From Spirochaetota bacterium (GTDB taxonomy: Bacteria > Spirochaetota > Spirochaetia > Treponematales > Rectinemataceae): DNA of 64,000 nt. This document shows, in pieces, positions 50,799 to 58,782 of this stretch; position 1 is the stretch's first letter, and the number at the start of each line of letters is the position of its first letter. Both the position numbers and the translations under genes were made by a program. Below the pieces are notes generated by a model. That model ran no database searches and had not been told where the DNA came from. It saw only the letters and a list, made by a program, of their open reading frames with translations. The stretch lies in assembly GCA_029265615.1 (NCBI GenBank), contig JAJUIB010000009.1:1-64000 (forward strand), given 5' to 3'.

Positions 50799-51872
50799 AT
50801 GAAGTATCGCATGACGCTCCACCGAAGGGCCTTCGCCCTCATGGCTGCCGGCTTCGTCCTTGCGGCGCTTTCAACCCTGGCGCTTGGCGCCTGTTCCAAA
50901 AAGGCCGGATCAGAGGCAAAACCGCCCAAGGTGGCGGTGTTTGTCCCCGGCCTCGTTTCAGGAAGCCCCATTTACGAGCAGCTTGTCGCAGGTGTCGAAA
51001 AAGCGGTCGCCGAGATTCCAGGCGCCACCTGCAAGGTGGTCGAAGCGGGCTTCAACCAAGCCGAGTGGCAGGCAAAACTTGCAGCGCTCGCCGCCACGGG
51101 GGAGTTCGACCTCATCGCCACCTCGAATCCCGCGCTTCCTGAGCTGTGCAAAAAAGTCGTAGCCGATTTCCCTGCGGCGCGCTTTTTTGTCGCCGACGCC
51201 TGGCTTCCCGGTGCGGAGCGGATTCACACCGTGCTCTACAATCAGTACGAGCAGGGCTACATCGTGGGCTACCTTGCGGGCCTCGTGACGACGAGCGGCC
51301 TACCTGGCGCCAACCCCGAAAAAAAGGCGGGCCTGATTGTCGCCCAGCGCTATCCAACGCTTGATGAGCTCATCGAACCCGGTTTTGCAGCGGGCCTGGC
51401 CGCCGCGGCGCCCGGCGCTGCGCTCGAGACCCGCGTTATTGGCAACTGGTATGACGCGAACAAGGCCGCCGAGCTTGCAGGCAACCTCATCGACGGCGGT
51501 GTCGACGTGCTCCTCCCCATCGCAGGCGGTGCGGGACAGGGGGCGGTGAGCGCCGCCAAGGCGCGCGGCCGCTATGCGGTCTGGTTCGACGGCAATGGCT
51601 ATGGAGCCGCCCCCGGTACCGTGCTTGGTTGCGCTATCCTGCGCCAGGACCGCCTCGTCTATGAGAAAGTGAAGGCACTTCTCGCCCCCGGTGGCGCGGC
51701 GCTCTACGGCAAGGCCGAGATTGTCGGTGCCAAAGAGGGCTATGTCGACTTCGACGATTCGGGCGCGGCCTACAAGGCCCTTCCCGAGACGATTCGCCGC
51801 CCCTTCGAGGAACGGCTCTCCGCGCTGCGCTCCGGCTCAGCCTCCTTTCCGGTGACGGGGCTTTCGCGGTAA
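50799..51872 (+). CDS. BMP-family substrate-binding lipoprotein (PnrA-like)
   Basis: The product has 357 residues. The signal peptide ends at the lipobox LALGAC with the lipidated Cys32. The BMP fold starts with KVAVFVPGLVSGSPIYEQL and carries the typical NQYEQGYIVGYLAGLVT, LIVAQRYPTLDELIEPGF, and DVLLPIAGGAGQGAVSAA. Relatives in Treponema (PnrA) bind purine nucleosides. Three ABC transporter genes follow on the same strand, so it is the binding protein of that importer. GAGG at 50788-50791 favours ATG 50799 over ATG 50793. Confidence 0.92.
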   Translation: MKYRMTLHRRAFALMAAGFVLAALSTLALGACSKKAGSEAKPPKVAVFVPGLVSGSPIYEQLVAGVEKAVAEIPGATCKVVEAGFNQAEWQAKLAALAATGEFDLIATSNPALPELCKKVVADFPAARFFVADAWLPGAERIHTVLYNQYEQGYIVGYLAGLVTTSGLPGANPEKKAGLIVAQRYPTLDELIEPGFAAGLAAAAPGAALETRVIGNWYDANKAAELAGNLIDGGVDVLLPIAGGAGQGAVSAAKARGRYAVWFDGNGYGAAPGTVLGCAILRQDRLVYEKVKALLAPGGAALYGKAEIVGAKEGYVDFDDSGAAYKALPETIRRPFEERLSALRSGSASFPVTGLSR

Positions 51873-51886
51873 GCTTTCGCAGTAAG
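51861..51886. repeat. 13-bp tandem duplication over the stop codon
   Basis: CTTTCGCGGTAAG (51861-51873) and CTTTCGCAGTAAG (51874-51886) are a near-perfect duplication that includes the TAA of the BMP gene; a third, more divergent copy may follow. Confidence 0.75.
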
Positions 51887-51927
51887 CTTTAGTAGTGCGT
51901 TGACTGTACGAAGGAGAGACGTGTTCC

Positions 51928-53481
51928 ATGGAGCTTCTCGCCGTGCGCGGCGTCTCAAAGTACTACGCAGAAACGGACACGCTTGCGAACCACGAAGTAT
52001 CGCTCACCCTTGGCCCGGGAGAAATACGGGCGGTCGTCGGTGAAAACGGCGCGGGAAAGAGCACCCTCGCCCGGATTGTCTGTGGTCTTGTGGCCCAAGA
52101 CGCTGGCGAGGTGCTCATCCGCGGCCTGCCGCTTCCGCCGGGAAATGTGCGCGCCGCTGAGCGCGCAGGTATCGGCCTTGTGCCGCAACACTCCCTTCTC
52201 GCCGAGGGGCTTTCTGTCGCCGAGGCAATCGCGCTCGGCCGCGAGCCCCGCCGCGCCGGATTTCTCCTCGATCGCCGCCGCGCCTACGTCGAGGCCGCCG
52301 TCCTCGCCGAGCGCTTTGGCTTCCAGCTCGATCCTGCGGTAGCGGTGGGCGCGCTTTCGCCCGCCCTCCGCCGCCAGGCCGAGCTCATGCGCGCGCTTGC
52401 GCGTGGCGGTGAGGTGCTCGTGCTTGACGAGCCGACCGCCCTCCTTACCGAAGCGGAGACGGCGGGGCTTTTTGTCCTGCTTCGCAGGCTCGCCGAGGCG
52501 GGCAAGGCGGTTCTCTATATCACCCATCGCGCCGCGGAGATCCGTAGCCTCGCGACGAGTCTCACCGTGCTCAGGCTCGGGCGCGTGGTGGCTGACCGGC
52601 CCGCTACAGGAATCGAGGACTGCGAACTTGCCGCGCTTATGGCGAACATAGACGCGTGCGGCCGCAGCGCGAGTGCCGAAAATGGCGACGGAGAACCTCC
52701 TATCACCCCGCACGAGACGGCCAGAGCGGGGGACGCGGCCACAGCTCCCCCCCTGCTTGAGGCGCGCGACATCCTCCTCGACGGCCCCGGTGCGGCGCCG
52801 TTTTCGTTTGGCGTGCACCCTGGCGAGATCCTCGGGATCATCGCCCATGCCGGCAACGGCCTTGACCAGCTTGAGGCGGTAGCGGCGGGGCTTGCGCGGC
52901 CGCGCCAGGGGGCCTTCATCGTCTGCGGTCGTCCCATTTCCGCCTGCGATCGGGGCGAGCTCCGTTCCCGCCTGCTCTCGTATGTGCCCGCCGATCGCGA
53001 GGGGCGTGGGCTCGCCCTCGCCGCATCCGTGGCGGACAACCTGCTTGTGCTCGAGCGGCACGAATTTGGCCCGCGCGCCCATGCCCTCCGCCGACTGCTA
53101 CAGACTCGTGCGCGCGAGCTTGCCGCGCGCGGTGGTCTTAGCGCCGCGCTTTCCGTGCCCGCCGCTGCGCTTTCAGGGGGCAACCGTCAACGCCTCGTTC
53201 TCGCCCGAGAACTTGATTCACGACGTCCTGCCGCCATTCTCGTTGATCCGACCCAAGGTCTCGACGTCGCCGCCTACGATCGCGCCATCGCTTCGATCCG
53301 TGCTCTTAAACAGAGCGGTGCGGCGATACTTCTTCTCACGTCGAGTCTCGACGAACTTCTTGCGCTCGCGGATCGGATCGGCGTGTTGTACCGCGGCGCC
53401 CTCGTCCACCTCGCGCCGAAGGACCTGCGTTTATCGGGCAAGCGGCTTGCGGCGCTGATGACGGGGCTTGAGGCCGCATGA
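51928..53481 (+). CDS. Nucleoside/sugar-type ABC transporter double ATPase
   Basis: The product has 517 residues with two ATP-binding halves, as in the RbsA/YufO group. The first half has Walker A GENGAGKST and Walker B VLVLDEPTALLT; its signature is degenerate (LSPALRRQAEL). The second half lacks Walker A (AHAGNGLDQ), as usual for this group, and has the signature LSGGNRQRLVLAREL and Walker B AILVDPTQGLD. AAGGAGAG lies about 10 nt before ATG 51928. It powers the two permeases encoded downstream and overlaps the first by 4 nt. Confidence 0.92.
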   Translation: MELLAVRGVSKYYAETDTLANHEVSLTLGPGEIRAVVGENGAGKSTLARIVCGLVAQDAGEVLIRGLPLPPGNVRAAERAGIGLVPQHSLLAEGLSVAEAIALGREPRRAGFLLDRRRAYVEAAVLAERFGFQLDPAVAVGALSPALRRQAELMRALARGGEVLVLDEPTALLTEAETAGLFVLLRRLAEAGKAVLYITHRAAEIRSLATSLTVLRLGRVVADRPATGIEDCELAALMANIDACGRSASAENGDGEPPITPHETARAGDAATAPPLLEARDILLDGPGAAPFSFGVHPGEILGIIAHAGNGLDQLEAVAAGLARPRQGAFIVCGRPISACDRGELRSRLLSYVPADREGRGLALAASVADNLLVLERHEFGPRAHALRRLLQTRARELAARGGLSAALSVPAAALSGGNRQRLVLARELDSRRPAAILVDPTQGLDVAAYDRAIASIRALKQSGAAILLLTSSLDELLALADRIGVLYRGALVHLAPKDLRLSGKRLAALMTGLEAA

Positions 53482-54545
53482 ACGTCCACGGAACTAGCCC
53501 TGCGGGGCGCAACCCGCTTCCCGCCCTCGCCGCGGCAATCTGCCTCGCCGCCTTTTACGCCCTCGTGGCGAGTTCGGTTCCCGGGCTCGCCCTCCGGGCT
53601 TTTTTTCTCGGCCCCCTTTCAAGCCGCTATGCCTTCTTTTCGCTGCTCGGCGAGGCCTCTCCGCTCCTCCTCGCGGCCCTCGGCGCCTCGCTCGCCTTCA
53701 AGGCGGGTGTTTTCAATTTAGGTGGCGAGGGGCAGGCGGCGCTCGGCGGTCTTGTGGCCGCGCTCGTCCTCGGCGCCGCCGCCTCGCGGGGACTGTGGCC
53801 GCCGTTTGCCATTGCAATCGCACTTGTCGCCGCAGCGATCTCATCGGCCCTCCTTGCCTGCCTGTCCGCAGCCGCCGAGCGCTTTGCGGGTGCCGAAACG
53901 CTTCTTACGAGCTTCCTCTTTTCCCAGGCCGTCTTGCTCGCCGTCGATTGGGCCGTCGCAGGACCCTTGCGCGATCCCGGCTCCAACCTCCTTGCAATGC
54001 CGCCCATCCCGAAGCACTACCTTCTTCCTCGTCTTGCACCGCCTTCTCCCCTTGACGGAGGTGCGCTCATCGCGCTTGGACTTGCGCTGGCCTTTGCCTT
54101 CCTTCTCGGGCGCACCAGGATAGGGTACGAGCTCAGGCTCTATGGCGCGAATCCTCTCTTTGCGCGCGTTCAAGGGCTGTCTCCGGCGCTCGCATGGTGG
54201 CCGCTTGCGACGTCGGGCGCCTTGCACGGGCTGGCGGGCGCTCTTTTGGTCATGGGGAGCTCCGGGCGCGCGGTGAAGGGCCTATCGGGGGGCGTCGCCT
54301 GGAACGGCATTGCCGTCGCACTTGTCGCGGGAACTGAGCCGCTTTTCACTCTTCCCGCCTCGCTCTTTTTCGCCTGGCTTGATCTTGGCGCGCGCGCATC
54401 CGCCCTTTTTGCCGACCTTTCGCCCGATGCGAGCGCCATCATGAAGGCGGCGGTGCTCTTTTTGGTGACCGCGCGGCCGCGTTCAAAGCCGCGAGGTCCA
54501 GGCCGGGCGCGCAAGACCGCTCGGTCAAGACCCCGCGCTTTGTAG
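53478..54545 (+). CDS. ABC transporter permease (BPD_transp_2, first subunit)
   Basis: The product has 355 residues with about nine membrane helices. GEASPLLLAALGASLAFKAG, FNLGGEGQAALGGLV and SGGVAWNGIAVALVAGTEP are family motifs of YufP-like permeases of nucleoside importers. A basic tail (RSKPRGPGRARKTARSRPR) extends into the cytoplasm. It overlaps the ATPase gene (ATGA). Confidence 0.9.
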   Translation: MNVHGTSPAGRNPLPALAAAICLAAFYALVASSVPGLALRAFFLGPLSSRYAFFSLLGEASPLLLAALGASLAFKAGVFNLGGEGQAALGGLVAALVLGAAASRGLWPPFAIAIALVAAAISSALLACLSAAAERFAGAETLLTSFLFSQAVLLAVDWAVAGPLRDPGSNLLAMPPIPKHYLLPRLAPPSPLDGGALIALGLALAFAFLLGRTRIGYELRLYGANPLFARVQGLSPALAWWPLATSGALHGLAGALLVMGSSGRAVKGLSGGVAWNGIAVALVAGTEPLFTLPASLFFAWLDLGARASALFADLSPDASAIMKAAVLFLVTARPRSKPRGPGRARKTARSRPRAL

Positions 54546-54558
54546 AGGGGGGCGGTAC

Positions 54559-55452
54559 ATGCAAAGCTTCGGGTTTGACCTTTTTGTCGCGGCGGGCTGT
54601 GCTGCGGGCGCTCCCATTGCGCTTGCGGCGCTCGGGGGACTTTTTACGGAGCTCTCAGGCGCCCTCTCGGTAGCGCTTGAAGGCTCGATGCTCGCTGGCG
54701 CCTTCGCGGCTGTCGCGGCTACACGGATCACGGGAAGCGCGGCCCTGGGTTTTGCGGCGGGACTCGGCGCAGGCCTGGCTATAGCCCTGCTCGTCGCGCT
54801 GTGTGCCGAGCGCCTCGGGGCCGATGTCTTTGTCGCAGGCCTTGCGGCCAACATCCTCGCTCCCGGACTCGTGTCAGTCGTTTCCGAAGCAGTCTTCAAA
54901 ACCAAGGGTGTTGTCGTCGTCGATGCCTTTATGCGCGGGCCGCAGGGCGTCATGGCTCTTGCGAAGCTCCCCGTTGTGGGTCCTGCCCTTTTTGGGCAAA
55001 ACGCCGCGTTCTATCTTCTTGCACTTGCCGCGGCGCTTCTTGCATTTGTCGTGGGAGCCACGCCGCTTGGCAACAGGCTCCGCGCGGCCGGCGAACGCAA
55101 CGAGGCTGCACTGGCCGCAGGACTTGACCGATCGCGGCTTCGGATTATCGCGCATTGCCTTGCGGGCGCAGCGGCCGGGCTTGCAGGTGCTTCGCTTGCC
55201 GCAGGCGTTGGCGCCTTTGTCCCGGGGATGTCCTCGGGCCGCGGTTGGATCGCGCTTGTCGCGATTTACCTAGGCGGAAGGCGCCCTGCGGGCGTCCTTC
55301 TTGCAAGTTTCGGCTTCGGCTTCCTCATCGCCCTCGCAAGTGCGGCCCAGGCCCTTAAAGGCGCTCCAGCGGAACTCCTGCTTGCGCTTCCCTATGCGGC
55401 GACCGCGATAGCCCTCATCATCGGACGGGCGGCGCGCGGCCGCTTGACCTAA
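54559..55452 (+). CDS. ABC transporter permease (BPD_transp_2, second subunit)
   Basis: The product has 297 residues with about eight to nine membrane helices. FTELSGALSVALEGSMLAGAF matches the YufQ-like stretch, and GRGWIALVAIYLGGRRPAGVL is the conserved C-terminal block. A GAGGGGGG ribosome site precedes ATG 54559. With the first permease, the double ATPase and the BMP lipoprotein it completes a nucleoside-type importer. Confidence 0.9.
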   Translation: MQSFGFDLFVAAGCAAGAPIALAALGGLFTELSGALSVALEGSMLAGAFAAVAATRITGSAALGFAAGLGAGLAIALLVALCAERLGADVFVAGLAANILAPGLVSVVSEAVFKTKGVVVVDAFMRGPQGVMALAKLPVVGPALFGQNAAFYLLALAAALLAFVVGATPLGNRLRAAGERNEAALAAGLDRSRLRIIAHCLAGAAAGLAGASLAAGVGAFVPGMSSGRGWIALVAIYLGGRRPAGVLLASFGFGFLIALASAAQALKGAPAELLLALPYAATAIALIIGRAARGRLT

Positions 55453-55493
55453 GGATCATGACGACGGTATATTCCCAGTAAGCCGATAGGAAT
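55444..55493 (+). promoter_or_regulatory. Promoter and palindromic operator of the Rrf2-nifS-nifU operon
   Basis: TTGACC (55444-55449) and TATATT (55468-55473) are 18 nt apart. ATTCC (55471-55475) and GGAAT (55489-55493) form an inverted repeat overlapping the -10 box and transcription start, consistent with repression by the Rrf2 protein encoded immediately downstream. Confidence 0.65.
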
Positions 55494-55505
55494 TGTGGAG
55501 TATAC

Positions 55506-55955
55506 GTGTTTTCGGTGCCGACCAGGACCCAGTACGGAATACGCGCGCTCGTACATCTCGCCCGCTCCTTTGTTCAAGTCCCCTTATCCTCCGACTCCGA
55601 CGAGGAGGCACGGGGCGCCCAGGCGGTTGTCACGAGCGCGGAAATCGCCCGCACCGAAGCGATCTCGCCCAAATACCTTGAAGGCATTCTTGTTCAGCTC
55701 AAGGCCGCGGGGCTCGTCGTCGCAGAGCGCGGCAAAAATGGCGGCTACCGCCTTTCGCGCCCCCCTGAGACCATCCGCATGAGCGACGTGATAGCGGCGC
55801 TCGAGGGCGAGGTGCGGCCGGTCGATTGCGTCGAAAGCTCTGGAGTCTGTGCGCAAGGCGGATCCTGCCTGCCCCGCCGCTTCTGGCTCGGCCTTAAAGC
55901 CGCAATCGATGGCTATCTTTCCTCAAAGACCTTACGCGACGTCATCGACGCCTAG
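55506..55955 (+). CDS. Rrf2-family transcriptional regulator (IscR-like)
   Basis: The product has 149 residues and starts at GTG 55506 behind GGAG. The winged helix begins TRTQYGIRALVHLA and has the wing GKNGGYRLSRPP. C108-x6-C115-x5-C121 matches the three [2Fe-2S] cysteines of IscR-type regulators, which sense iron-sulfur cluster supply. A 16-residue Ser/Asp/Glu/Ala insert (about 27-42) enlarges the N-terminal part. It is the first gene of the operon with the desulfurase and scaffold, and likely represses it through the palindrome upstream. Confidence 0.88.
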   Translation: MFSVPTRTQYGIRALVHLARSFVQVPLSSDSDEEARGAQAVVTSAEIARTEAISPKYLEGILVQLKAAGLVVAERGKNGGYRLSRPPETIRMSDVIAALEGEVRPVDCVESSGVCAQGGSCLPRRFWLGLKAAIDGYLSSKTLRDVIDA

Positions 55956-55976
55956 GCGTTTCTAAGGAGCTTCAGC

Positions 55977-57209
55977 ATGGATCGAAGATTTGTCTACCTT
56001 GACTACAATGCGACCACGCCCCTCCATCCCGAGGTGAAGGCGGAAATGATCGCCGATCTTGAGCTCTACGCCAACGCGTCGAGCATGCACGAGGCGGGGC
56101 GCCGCGCCCGCGCCCGTATCGAGAAGGCGAGGTCCTCCGTTGCGCGGCTCATCGGCGCTCCCGACCCCGCATGCGTCTATTTTACCTCAGGCGGTTCGGA
56201 GTCGAACAACACGGTCTTCGGCACGATGTACGATCTTGGAAGGCGCGGCCGCGTGGACGAGGCAAAGTCCCATGCCGGGCGCAGGCAGAAGATTATCACC
56301 ACCGCGATCGAACACCCCTGCGTCCTCAACGCCGCGCGCCGCCTTGCGGACGAGGGTTTCCCCGTCGTCTTTCTCGGTGTCGACGCGCAGGGGCGCGTCG
56401 ACTTTGCCGAGCTCGAGCGCGAGCTCGATCCCGAGCGCTCCCGCGGCGGCCCTGCGCTCCTTGTGTCCGTCATGGCGGCAAACAACGAGATCGGCACGCT
56501 TGAGGACATACCCGCCATCGCCCGCCTCGCCAAAGCCGCGGGAGCCTTTGTGCACACGGACGCGACGCAGGCTGCGGGCAAGATACCCATCGATGTCGAA
56601 TCATGGGGCGTCGATTACCTCACCCTCTCCTGCCACAAGATCTATGGCCCCAAGGGCATCGGCGCGCTCTATGTGCGCAAAACCGCGCCCATCGAGCCGC
56701 TCATCAGGGGCGGGCACCAGGAAAAAGGTGTCCGCGCCGGCACCTACAACAACCTCGGCATCTATGGATTCGGCAAAGCGGCCGAGCTTGCGCTCGCGGA
56801 ACTTCCGAGCTACGCAAGCCGCGTTGCGGCCCTCCGCGAACGGCTTCGCGCCGGCATTGTCGAGCGGATACCCTCCGTGCACGTGAACGGGCATCCGACC
56901 AAGGTGCTCCCGAACACCCTCAACGTGTCTTTCCCCGGCGCCGAGGGCGAGGCGATTCTCCTGTCGCTCGATCTTGAGGGTATCGAGGTGTCCACTGGGT
57001 CAGCCTGCGCATCGGGCAGCCTCGAGCCATCGCACGTCCTCATGGCGACGGGGGTCGGTCCCGAGCTCGCCCACGGTTCCATCCGTTTCAGCCTTGGGCG
57101 GGACACCACGGAGGCCGATATCGACTACGTTCTCGAACGCTTGCCGCCGATCATCGCGCGGCTTAGACGGATGTCGACCGTTCCGGCCTCGCTTTCCGCG
57201 ACCACATGA
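55977..57209 (+). CDS. nifS: Cysteine desulfurase (NifS/IscS)
   Basis: The product has 410 residues. It takes sulfur from cysteine for iron-sulfur clusters. YLDYNATTPLHPEV opens the protein. The PLP Lys221 lies in SCHKIYGPKG, and the sulfur-carrying Cys344 in STGSACASGS. The active-site loop contains ACASGSLEPSHVL, as in NifS/IscS group I enzymes. GTYNNLGIYGFGKAAEL is the PLP-dependent fold type I core. AAGGAG precedes ATG 55977. The NifU-like gene follows by 34 nt. Confidence 0.93.
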   Translation: MDRRFVYLDYNATTPLHPEVKAEMIADLELYANASSMHEAGRRARARIEKARSSVARLIGAPDPACVYFTSGGSESNNTVFGTMYDLGRRGRVDEAKSHAGRRQKIITTAIEHPCVLNAARRLADEGFPVVFLGVDAQGRVDFAELERELDPERSRGGPALLVSVMAANNEIGTLEDIPAIARLAKAAGAFVHTDATQAAGKIPIDVESWGVDYLTLSCHKIYGPKGIGALYVRKTAPIEPLIRGGHQEKGVRAGTYNNLGIYGFGKAAELALAELPSYASRVAALRERLRAGIVERIPSVHVNGHPTKVLPNTLNVSFPGAEGEAILLSLDLEGIEVSTGSACASGSLEPSHVLMATGVGPELAHGSIRFSLGRDTTEADIDYVLERLPPIIARLRRMSTVPASLSATT

Positions 57210-57243
57210 GATCGGCCCCGCAAGAGGGCGCAAGGAGATACGC

Positions 57244-57846
57244 ATGAGTGATGCCTTTGAGTGGCTGTACTCCGATGTCGTCAAGGAGCACTTCACCAAT
57301 CCCAAGAACGTGTTCGACCCGGACGAGAAGTTCGAGGCCGATGCCGAGGGCATTGTCGGCAATATCAAGTGCGGCGACCAGATGATGTTCCTTCTCAAGA
57401 TCGAGAACGAGACCATCAAGGATGTGCGGTGGAAGACCTACGGTTGCGCGAGCGCCATCGCCTCGACCTCGATGCTCTCCGAGGTCATCAAGGGCCTTTC
57501 GCTCCGAGAGGCCTACGGTATTAAGCCTGCGGACATCGCGCGGCGCCTTGGGGGGCTACCTGAGAACAAAATCCACTGTTCCGTCCTCGGCGACAAGGCG
57601 CTCCGCGCTGCCATCGATTCCTGGCTCGAAAAACAGGGCAGAAAGGGCGAGTTCAAGGGCGAGGATGCCGTCGTCGTCTGCACCTGCCTCAATATCACCG
57701 ACAAGGACATCGAAGAGGCGGTGAAGTCCGGCGCTCGGACCTGGGAGCAGCTCCAGGAAGCCACCAAGATCGGTACGGTCTGCGGTGGTTGCAAGGGTAG
57801 GGCTGAGGAGCTACTCCACGAATTCGCGCACATCTACGGCGATTGA
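57244..57846 (+). CDS. nifU: NifU-like Fe-S scaffold with BFD domain
   Basis: The product has 200 residues. The N-terminal IscU-like domain has the cluster ligands C43 (NIKCGD), C68 (YGCASAIAS) and C112 (KIHCSVLG), with the assisting Asp45. The C-terminal domain has C146-x-C148 and C180-x2-C183, a BFD-like [2Fe-2S] site, as in NifU of nitrogen fixers but lacking the third (NfuA-like) domain. AAGGAGA stands 6 nt before ATG 57244. It receives sulfur from the desulfurase encoded just before it. Confidence 0.9.
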   Translation: MSDAFEWLYSDVVKEHFTNPKNVFDPDEKFEADAEGIVGNIKCGDQMMFLLKIENETIKDVRWKTYGCASAIASTSMLSEVIKGLSLREAYGIKPADIARRLGGLPENKIHCSVLGDKALRAAIDSWLEKQGRKGEFKGEDAVVVCTCLNITDKDIEEAVKSGARTWEQLQEATKIGTVCGGCKGRAEELLHEFAHIYGD

Positions 57847-57887
57847 GCTAGGCTAGGGCGCTTGCCCGCCCCTTTACGAGGTTTCCT

Positions 57888-58763
57888 GTGCCGCGACGTA
57901 CGGAGGGCCGCGCGGAGTTCTTAGGCCCTTTTTTCGATCCGGAGCGTTTCGATGCCCAGGCGGTCCGCGAATTCCAGACCTTGGTGCTGGAATTTTACCG
58001 CGCCGCGCCGCGGAGCTTTCCCTGGCGCATAACGCGCGATCCCTGGGCTGTCTTCGTCTCCGAGATCATGCTCCAGCAGACGCAAACCGAGCGCGTCCTT
58101 CCTAAGTACCTCGCCTTTCTCGAGGCCTTCCCTACGCCCGCGGCCCTCGCGGATGCGCCGCTTGAGCGGCTCCTCGGACTGTGGAGCGGCCTCGGCTACA
58201 ATCGGCGTGCGCTTGCCCTAAAGCGCGCCGCCCTCGCCCTCTGTCTCGAGCACGGCGGCCGGCTTCCTTCGACCGAGGAGGGCCTGCGCGCCCTGCCTGG
58301 CGTGGGCCCCTACACGGCCCGAGCCGTACTAGCCTTCGCCTTCGACATGCCGACGGTCTTTGTTGAAACGAACATACGGACGGTTTTTCTCTACCACTTC
58401 TTTCCCGGGGCTTTGGCGGTGGCTGATCGTAGGATCGAAGCGCTTGCGGCATGCGCCCTTCTGCACAGCGACCCGCGCGTCTGGTACTACGCGCTCATGG
58501 ATCTTGGGGCCGCCTACAAGCGCCTGTATGGCAACCCTAATGCGCGAAGCGCGACATACACAAAGCAGAGCGCCTTTGCCGATTCCCACCGCCGCGTTCG
58601 CGGCGCCGCGCTCCGCGAACTTGCCTCCGGGGGGCCGCGGAGCCGCGATGAGCTTGCCGCGCTTCTTCCCTTTTCCCGCGAACGTGTGGAAAAGGCCCTC
58701 GACGAGCTTGTCGCCGAGGGCTTCGCCCGGGAGCGGGACGGGGTCTTGCGTGTCGGGGAGTGA
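57888..58763 (+). CDS. MutY-like HhH-GPD DNA glycosylase without Fe-S cluster
   Basis: The product has 291 residues and starts at GTG 57888. The HhH-GPD fold is clear: SEIMLQQTQTERV with the catalytic Glu59, the helix-hairpin-helix LPGVGPYTARAVLAFAF, and the following VFVETNIRTVFLYHFF. MutY removes adenine opposite 8-oxoguanine. Here Glu160 replaces the usual Asp138, and the four cluster cysteines near the C-terminus are absent (the region is ALMDLGAAYKRLYGNPNARS). The Nudix-like C-terminal domain is also missing, being replaced by a short winged-helix-like end. Activity and substrate may differ from MutY. Confidence 0.82.
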   Translation: MPRRTEGRAEFLGPFFDPERFDAQAVREFQTLVLEFYRAAPRSFPWRITRDPWAVFVSEIMLQQTQTERVLPKYLAFLEAFPTPAALADAPLERLLGLWSGLGYNRRALALKRAALALCLEHGGRLPSTEEGLRALPGVGPYTARAVLAFAFDMPTVFVETNIRTVFLYHFFPGALAVADRRIEALAACALLHSDPRVWYYALMDLGAAYKRLYGNPNARSATYTKQSAFADSHRRVRGAALRELASGGPRSRDELAALLPFSRERVEKALDELVAEGFARERDGVLRVGE

Positions 58764-58782
58764 AAAGGCACGCCTTGCGGCG

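Noticed and set aside
51955-53082. Open frame of 375 codons antisense to the ABC double ATPase
   Set aside because: The plus-strand frame has all the ATPase motifs; the antisense protein is very basic and unassigned.
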